A model generated the notes under the pieces. That model worked only from the letters and a program-made list of their open reading frames with translations, made no database searches and was not told the origin of the DNA. The position numbers and the translations under genes are program-made. 64,000 nucleotides of DNA from Kribbella sp. NBC_00382 (GTDB lineage Bacteria; Actinomycetota; Actinomycetes; Propionibacteriales; Kribbellaceae): NCBI RefSeq assembly GCF_036067295.1, contig NZ_CP107954.1, forward strand, positions 3,472,001-3,536,000, written 5' to 3'. Positions 60,312-64,000 of the stretch are shown here, one piece after another (positions within the stretch are counted from its first letter, which is position 1; each line of letters begins with the position of its first letter).

Positions 60312-62174
60312 TCAGGCCTTGTTCTTGCGGCCGAGCTTCGCGCGCTCGATCTGAGTCAGCGCGAGTTTACGGATCCGGATGGCGTCCGGAGTGACTTCGA
60401 CACACTCGTCCTCGCGGCAGAATTCCAGCGACTGCTCCAGCGACAGCTTGCGCGCCGGGACCAGCTTCTCGAACTCGTCCGCGTTCGACCGGACGTTGGT
60501 CATCTTCTTCTCACGGGTGATGTTCACGTCCATGTCGTCGGCGCGCGAGTTCTCGCCGACCACCATGCCCTCGTACACATCGGTACCGGGCTCGCAGAAC
60601 ATCGTGCCGCGCTCCTGCAGGTTCACCATCGCGTACGACGTGGTGACGCCGGTACGGTCCGAGACGAGCGAGCCCGACGGACGGGTCCGCAGCTCGCCGA
60701 ACCACAACTCGTAGCCCTCGAACACGTGGTGCGCGATGCCCGTACCGCGGGTGTCGGTGAGGAACTCGGTCCGGAAGCCGATCAGGCCGCGCGCCGGGAC
60801 CAGGAACTCCATCCGGACCCAGCCGGTGCCGTGGTTGGTCATCTGCTCCATCCGGCCCTTGCGGACCGCGAGCAGCTGGGTGACGGTGCCGAGGTACTCC
60901 TCGGGGCAGTCGATGGTCAGCCGCTCGACCGGCTCGTGCCGCTTGCCGTCGATCTCCTTGGTGACCACCTGCGGCTTGCCGACGGTCAGCTCGTAGCCCT
61001 CGCGGCGCATCTGCTCGACCAGGATGGCCAGCGCCAGCTCACCACGGCCCTGCACCTCCCAGGTGTCGGGACGCTCGGTCGGCAGCACCTTGATCGACAC
61101 GTTGCCGATGAGTTCGCGGTCGAGCCGGTCCTTCACCAGACGTGCGGTGACCTTGGTGCCCTTGACCCGGCCGGCCAGCGGCGAGCTGTTGGTACCGATG
61201 GTCATCGAGATGGCCGGCTCGTCCACGGTGATGAACGGCAGCGCCTTCGGGTTCTCCGGGTCGGCCAGGGTGTCGCCGATCATGATCTCCGGGATACCGG
61301 CGATGGCGACGATGTCGCCCGGGCCGGCCGAGTCGCCGGGGACGCGCTCGAGCGCCTCGGTGATCAGCAGCTCGGTGATCTTGACCTTCTGGATGGTGCC
61401 GTCGTGCTTGCACCAGGCGACCTGCGAGCCCTTCTTCAGGGTGCCTTCGTGCACCCGGACCAGGGCGAGCCGGCCGAGGAACGGCGAGGCGTCGAGGTTG
61501 GTGACGTGGGCCTGCAGCGGCGCGCCCTCGGTGTACTCCGGGGCCGGTACGTTCGCCAGGATGGTCTCGAACAGCGGCTCGAGGTCCTCCGAGTCCGGCA
61601 TCCCGCCGTCGGCCGGCTGAGTCAGCGAGGCGCGACCGGCGCGGGCCGAGGCGTAAACGACGGGGAAGTCCAGCGCGGACTGGTCGGCGTCGTGGTCGAG
61701 CAGGTCCAGGAACAGCTCGTACGTCTCGTCGACGACCTCGGAGATCCGGGCGTCCGGCCGGTCCACCTTGTTCACCACGAGGATCACCGGCATGTTGCGG
61801 GCCAGGGCCTTGCGGAGTACGAACCGGGTCTGCGGCAGCGGGCCCTCGGAGGCGTCCACCAGCAGGACGATCGCGTCGACCATCGACAGGCCGCGCTCGA
61901 CCTCACCACCGAAGTCGGCGTGGCCGGGGGTGTCGATGATGTTCAGCGTCATCTGCTCGCCGTTGGCCATCTTGTGCCGGACGGCGGTGTTCTTGGCGAG
62001 GATCGTGATGCCCTTCTCACGCTCCAGGTCACCCGAGTCCATCGCTCGTTCGTCGACGTGCTGGTGGGCTCCGAAGGCACCGGACTGCCACAGCATCGCG
62101 TCGACCAGGGTGGTCTTCCCGTGGTCGACGTGGGCCACGATGGCCACGTTGCGCAGATCATTACGGAGGGGCAT
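60312..62174 (-). CDS. typA: Translational GTPase TypA/BipA
   Basis: 620 residues from the ATG at 62174, eight bases after GGAG. G-domain motifs: AHVDHGKTTL (G1), DTPGHADFGGEVERGLSMVD (G3) and NKVDRPDA (G4). C-terminal TypA domains follow (RGELALAILVEQMRREGYEL, EFLTDTRGTGIAHHVFEGYE). It binds ribosomes and helps growth under stress and in ribosome assembly. Confidence 0.96.
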   Translation of the reverse strand: MPLRNDLRNVAIVAHVDHGKTTLVDAMLWQSGAFGAHQHVDERAMDSGDLEREKGITILAKNTAVRHKMANGEQMTLNIIDTPGHADFGGEVERGLSMVDAIVLLVDASEGPLPQTRFVLRKALARNMPVILVVNKVDRPDARISEVVDETYELFLDLLDHDADQSALDFPVVYASARAGRASLTQPADGGMPDSEDLEPLFETILANVPAPEYTEGAPLQAHVTNLDASPFLGRLALVRVHEGTLKKGSQVAWCKHDGTIQKVKITELLITEALERVPGDSAGPGDIVAIAGIPEIMIGDTLADPENPKALPFITVDEPAISMTIGTNSSPLAGRVKGTKVTARLVKDRLDRELIGNVSIKVLPTERPDTWEVQGRGELALAILVEQMRREGYELTVGKPQVVTKEIDGKRHEPVERLTIDCPEEYLGTVTQLLAVRKGRMEQMTNHGTGWVRMEFLVPARGLIGFRTEFLTDTRGTGIAHHVFEGYELWFGELRTRPSGSLVSDRTGVTTSYAMVNLQERGTMFCEPGTDVYEGMVVGENSRADDMDVNITREKKMTNVRSNADEFEKLVPARKLSLEQSLEFCREDECVEVTPDAIRIRKLALTQIERAKLGRKNKA

Positions 62175-62307
62175 GCGGAAGCGCTCCAAGCAAGTCGGAT
62201 TGAGGTCAGGCGGTGGCTACGGCAAGTCCTACGTGCCACTGGAGACGCAGTGCGCAGCCATCTCATCCTACCCGTCACCGGGGGTAGCGCCGAATCCGGT
62301 TGAGCCT

Positions 62308-62334
62308 TTGACATTCGTTCGCTGGACGTACAGT
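62308..62334 (+). promoter_or_regulatory. Candidate promoter of the TetR gene
   Basis: TTGACA (62308-62313) and TACAGT (62329-62334) are near-consensus hexamers but with a short 15-bp spacer. Confidence 0.4.
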
Positions 62335-62433
62335 CTATGAGTGGACGCCTGGGGAGGGGTCCAGCCCCGGGAGGCCGAGTGACCGTGGGGGGTGGACTCG
62401 GCCTCCGGGGGCAACAATCGAGGAAGAATCCAC

Positions 62434-63069
62434 GTGCCGCGATCGGCCAGTACGAACCGTGAGCAGCGCCACAAGTCGCGTGAGCGCATCCTGAGCGCTG
62501 CCCTCGAGGTGTTCGCCGAGAAGGGCTACGAGGCCGCGTCGATCTCCGACGTCACCCAGCGCGCCGAGGTCTCCCGTGGCCTGGTCACCTACTACTTCGC
62601 CACCAAGCAGTCACTCGCCGCCGAACTCCTCGATCGCTGGCTGGACGGCATCGGCGCGATCCTCACCCTGCAAGGGAATGCGGACGAGCGGCTGGCCGGC
62701 ATCATCGACGGCACCCTGATGGCGGCCGCATCGACACTGGAGATCCAGCGGCTGGCGATCTCGCTGATGATGCAGCCGGCCACCCATGACGTCTTCGCCG
62801 AGGTCGAGGCGGCCAAGAACGACCAGGTGGTGGAGATCGAGGACGCGATCCGGTCGATCTTCGCCGACCGCGGCGCGGCTGATCCGGCCGTCGAGGAGAT
62901 GTTGCTCAGGGCAACACTCGAAGGCGTGACGGTAAAGCTGGCGATCTACCCGCAGACGTTCCCGGTAGAGGCAGTCCGGCGCCGCCTGTACGTGTCGTAC
63001 GGCCTCCCGGAGCCCGCGGCGCCGCTGCCGATCAACTCACCTGTGGCCGATCGGCTGCGCGCCAAGTAG
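62434..63069 (+). CDS. TetR family transcriptional regulator
   Basis: 211 residues from the GTG at 62434, seven bases after AGGAAG. HTH: RERILSAALEVFAEKGYEAA, ISDVTQRAEVSRGLVTYYFA. The C-terminal domain is all-helical with a TetR_C-type pattern (LMMQPATHDVFAEVEAAKND). No clear divergent target; typA is transcribed the other way with a 259-bp gap, so the target is unknown. Confidence 0.9.
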   Translation: MPRSASTNREQRHKSRERILSAALEVFAEKGYEAASISDVTQRAEVSRGLVTYYFATKQSLAAELLDRWLDGIGAILTLQGNADERLAGIIDGTLMAAASTLEIQRLAISLMMQPATHDVFAEVEAAKNDQVVEIEDAIRSIFADRGAADPAVEEMLLRATLEGVTVKLAIYPQTFPVEAVRRRLYVSYGLPEPAAPLPINSPVADRLRAK

Positions 63070-63164
63070 GCAGTCGACCGTCCGCGCCGAGGTTGTGGAT
63101 GACGGATTGGACACGACGCCGTGAGTGGATCAATATGTCGCACGGACAGTGGAGTCGTGTAACA

Positions 63165-63180
63165 CTTTCATCCATGAAAG
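63165..63180. promoter_or_regulatory. Palindrome over the AbiEi start codon
   Basis: CTTTCAT-CC-ATGAAAG includes the ATG at 63174. Just upstream GTGT-A-ACAC (63157-63165) is a second inverted repeat. AbiEi-type antitoxins repress their own promoter, so these are likely operator sites. Confidence 0.6.
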
Positions 63181-63764
63181 AGGTCGAGGGGACGTTGCCG
63201 AACACGTTCACCACGCGTACAGCCCTGGGGCTTGGAGTGCATTCGCGCGACCTCTATGCCTGGCGCGACGACGGCAGCATCCTCGAACTCTCGCGGGGTG
63301 TCTTCCGCCGTGCCGACGCTCCGGAGCCCTCATATCCGGACCTGCTGGCGGTTGCCCATCGGTCTCCAGGCGCCGTCGTCTGTTGCGTCTCAGCCGCGGC
63401 CGTCCACGACCTGACCGATGAACTGCCTGTGACGGTCCAGATCGCCGTACCTACTCGCTCGAGGACGCCGCGAATCGACTATCCCCCGACAACAGCTTTC
63501 CGTTTCGACGAGGACACCTTCGAGGTCGGTCTCTCCCGGATCGAAGCGGCGCCCGGTGAATCGGTGCGCATTTACAGCCCGACCCGAACCGTGGTCGATC
63601 TGATGCGTTTACGAGGGCGGCTGGGTGAACCGTTGGCCTACTCAGCCCTTCAGCGCTATCTGCGGTCGCGGTCGGCCAAGCCCGGGGTGCTTCTCGATTT
63701 CGCCGACAAACTAGGTGTCTACGGTCCGGTACGCCGGGCGCTCGACGTCGCGAGCGCCGGATGA
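63174..63764 (+). CDS. AbiEi family antitoxin/transcriptional regulator
   Basis: 196 residues. The N-terminal winged HTH (FTTRTALGLGVHSRDLYAWR, LSRGVFRRAD) and C-terminal domain (SPTRTVVDLMRLRGRLGEPL, YSALQRYLRS) fit type IV AbiEi antitoxins. It neutralises AbiEii indirectly and represses the operon. Start at the ATG inside the palindrome; TAACAC eight bases upstream may be the -10. The stop overlaps the toxin start (ATGA). Confidence 0.9.
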   Translation: MKEVEGTLPNTFTTRTALGLGVHSRDLYAWRDDGSILELSRGVFRRADAPEPSYPDLLAVAHRSPGAVVCCVSAAAVHDLTDELPVTVQIAVPTRSRTPRIDYPPTTAFRFDEDTFEVGLSRIEAAPGESVRIYSPTRTVVDLMRLRGRLGEPLAYSALQRYLRSRSAKPGVLLDFADKLGVYGPVRRALDVASAG

Positions 63765-64000
63765 GCCGCCCGACCAGGCAGAGCCAGGGCGGCCGTGTCT
63801 ACCTCGATCTGCAGAATCGTGCCCGCCGCGAGAAGCGGGGAACCCAGGAACTCCTCACCTTGTACGTGGTCGAACGATGGCTTGCCCGGCTCGCCAGGTC
63901 GCAGTACGTCGAAGACTTCGTTCTGAAGGGAGGGATGCTGCTTGCTGCCTTCGGTCAGCGACGGCCGACAGTCGATGCGGACGCGCTGGCGCGCAACCTG
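63761..64000 (+). CDS. AbiEii family nucleotidyltransferase toxin, N-terminal part
   Basis: The first 80 residues are present; the gene runs off the window. The nucleotidyltransferase motif is FVLKGGMLLAAFGQRRPTVD followed by ADALARNL, with the GG and D-x-D of the DNA polymerase beta superfamily. AbiEii toxins are reversible growth inhibitors that work in abortive phage defence. Coupled to abiEi by a 4-bp overlap. Confidence 0.9.
   Translation, partial: MSRPTRQSQGGRVYLDLQNRARREKRGTQELLTLYVVERWLARLARSQYVEDFVLKGGMLLAAFGQRRPTVDADALARNL

Overview
The window is high-GC actinobacterial DNA with densely packed genes, many GTG starts, ATGA/GTGA stop-start overlaps and many apparently leaderless genes. 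It contains mycothiol synthase, F420-type luciferase-like oxidoreductases, a GlnR orphan regulator, an HbhA-like protein and DUF6318 lipoproteins. The order pst operon - ppk - MutT1 - mshD - glnR - MoaD - sulfurtransferase is reminiscent of the Streptomyces core chromosome. The secreted-protein families point towards Propionibacteriales, and a Kribbella-like organism is my best guess. That guess is inference; no rRNA or tRNA gene is present to confirm it.

Layout. 1-4.8 kb: end of thiC, a SatD-like/membrane protein pair, a 163-bp near-perfect hairpin, two RDD proteins with Gln/Pro/Gly repeats, and two small membrane proteins. 4.8-9.1 kb: pstSCAB phosphate transporter read leftward from a PHO box. 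9.3-15.6 kb: a secreted Fn3-like protein, a bifunctional nuclease, a Nudix/histidine-phosphatase fusion, polyphosphate kinase and an esterase. 15.6-21.2 kb: a DUF6318 lipoprotein/PKD pair, mycothiol synthase, a secreted 5'-nucleotidase and a lipoprotein. 21.3-30.1 kb: two divergent TetR-controlled units (LLM oxidoreductase + SDR; cupin), GlnR, MoaD, a block of membrane-anchored proteins, and ArfB. 30.1-36.2 kb: a four-gene leftward operon that looks like an extracellular uronic-acid polysaccharide system. It has a processive GT2 synthase, two beta-helix proteins (one resembling AlgG) and UDP-glucose dehydrogenase. 36.5-41.1 kb: an OmpA-domain lipoprotein, a thioredoxin, an RDD protein and a sulfurtransferase operon headed by an unlisted 26-residue leader peptide. 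41-50.5 kb: secreted LamG and choice-of-anchor proteins, dtd, a BKACE enzyme, a cytochrome b/sulfite-oxidase fusion, a long acidic repeat protein, DsrE and nitrobindin. 50.5-56 kb: a CitB/CitA-like two-component system next to DctA, a second LLM oxidoreductase and YgfZ. 56-64 kb: ReAV-type asparaginase, an XRE-HbhA-DUF2516 cluster, two L,D-transpeptidases, TypA, a TetR, and at the right edge an AbiE toxin-antitoxin pair cut by the window end.

Working together: phosphate uptake (pst), polyphosphate storage (ppk), 5'-nucleotidase and a PHO box form a phosphate theme. The leader peptide, rhodanese, DUF4395, DUF1416 and MoaD form a sulfur theme. The synthase operon, transpeptidases, OmpA-domain lipoprotein and many secreted beta-rich proteins form a cell-surface theme. 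The observations I consider most worth following are the strand-asymmetric 163-bp hairpin (1867-2029), the polysaccharide operon (30136-36245), and the leaderless leader peptide with its structured downstream RNA (39206-39346).
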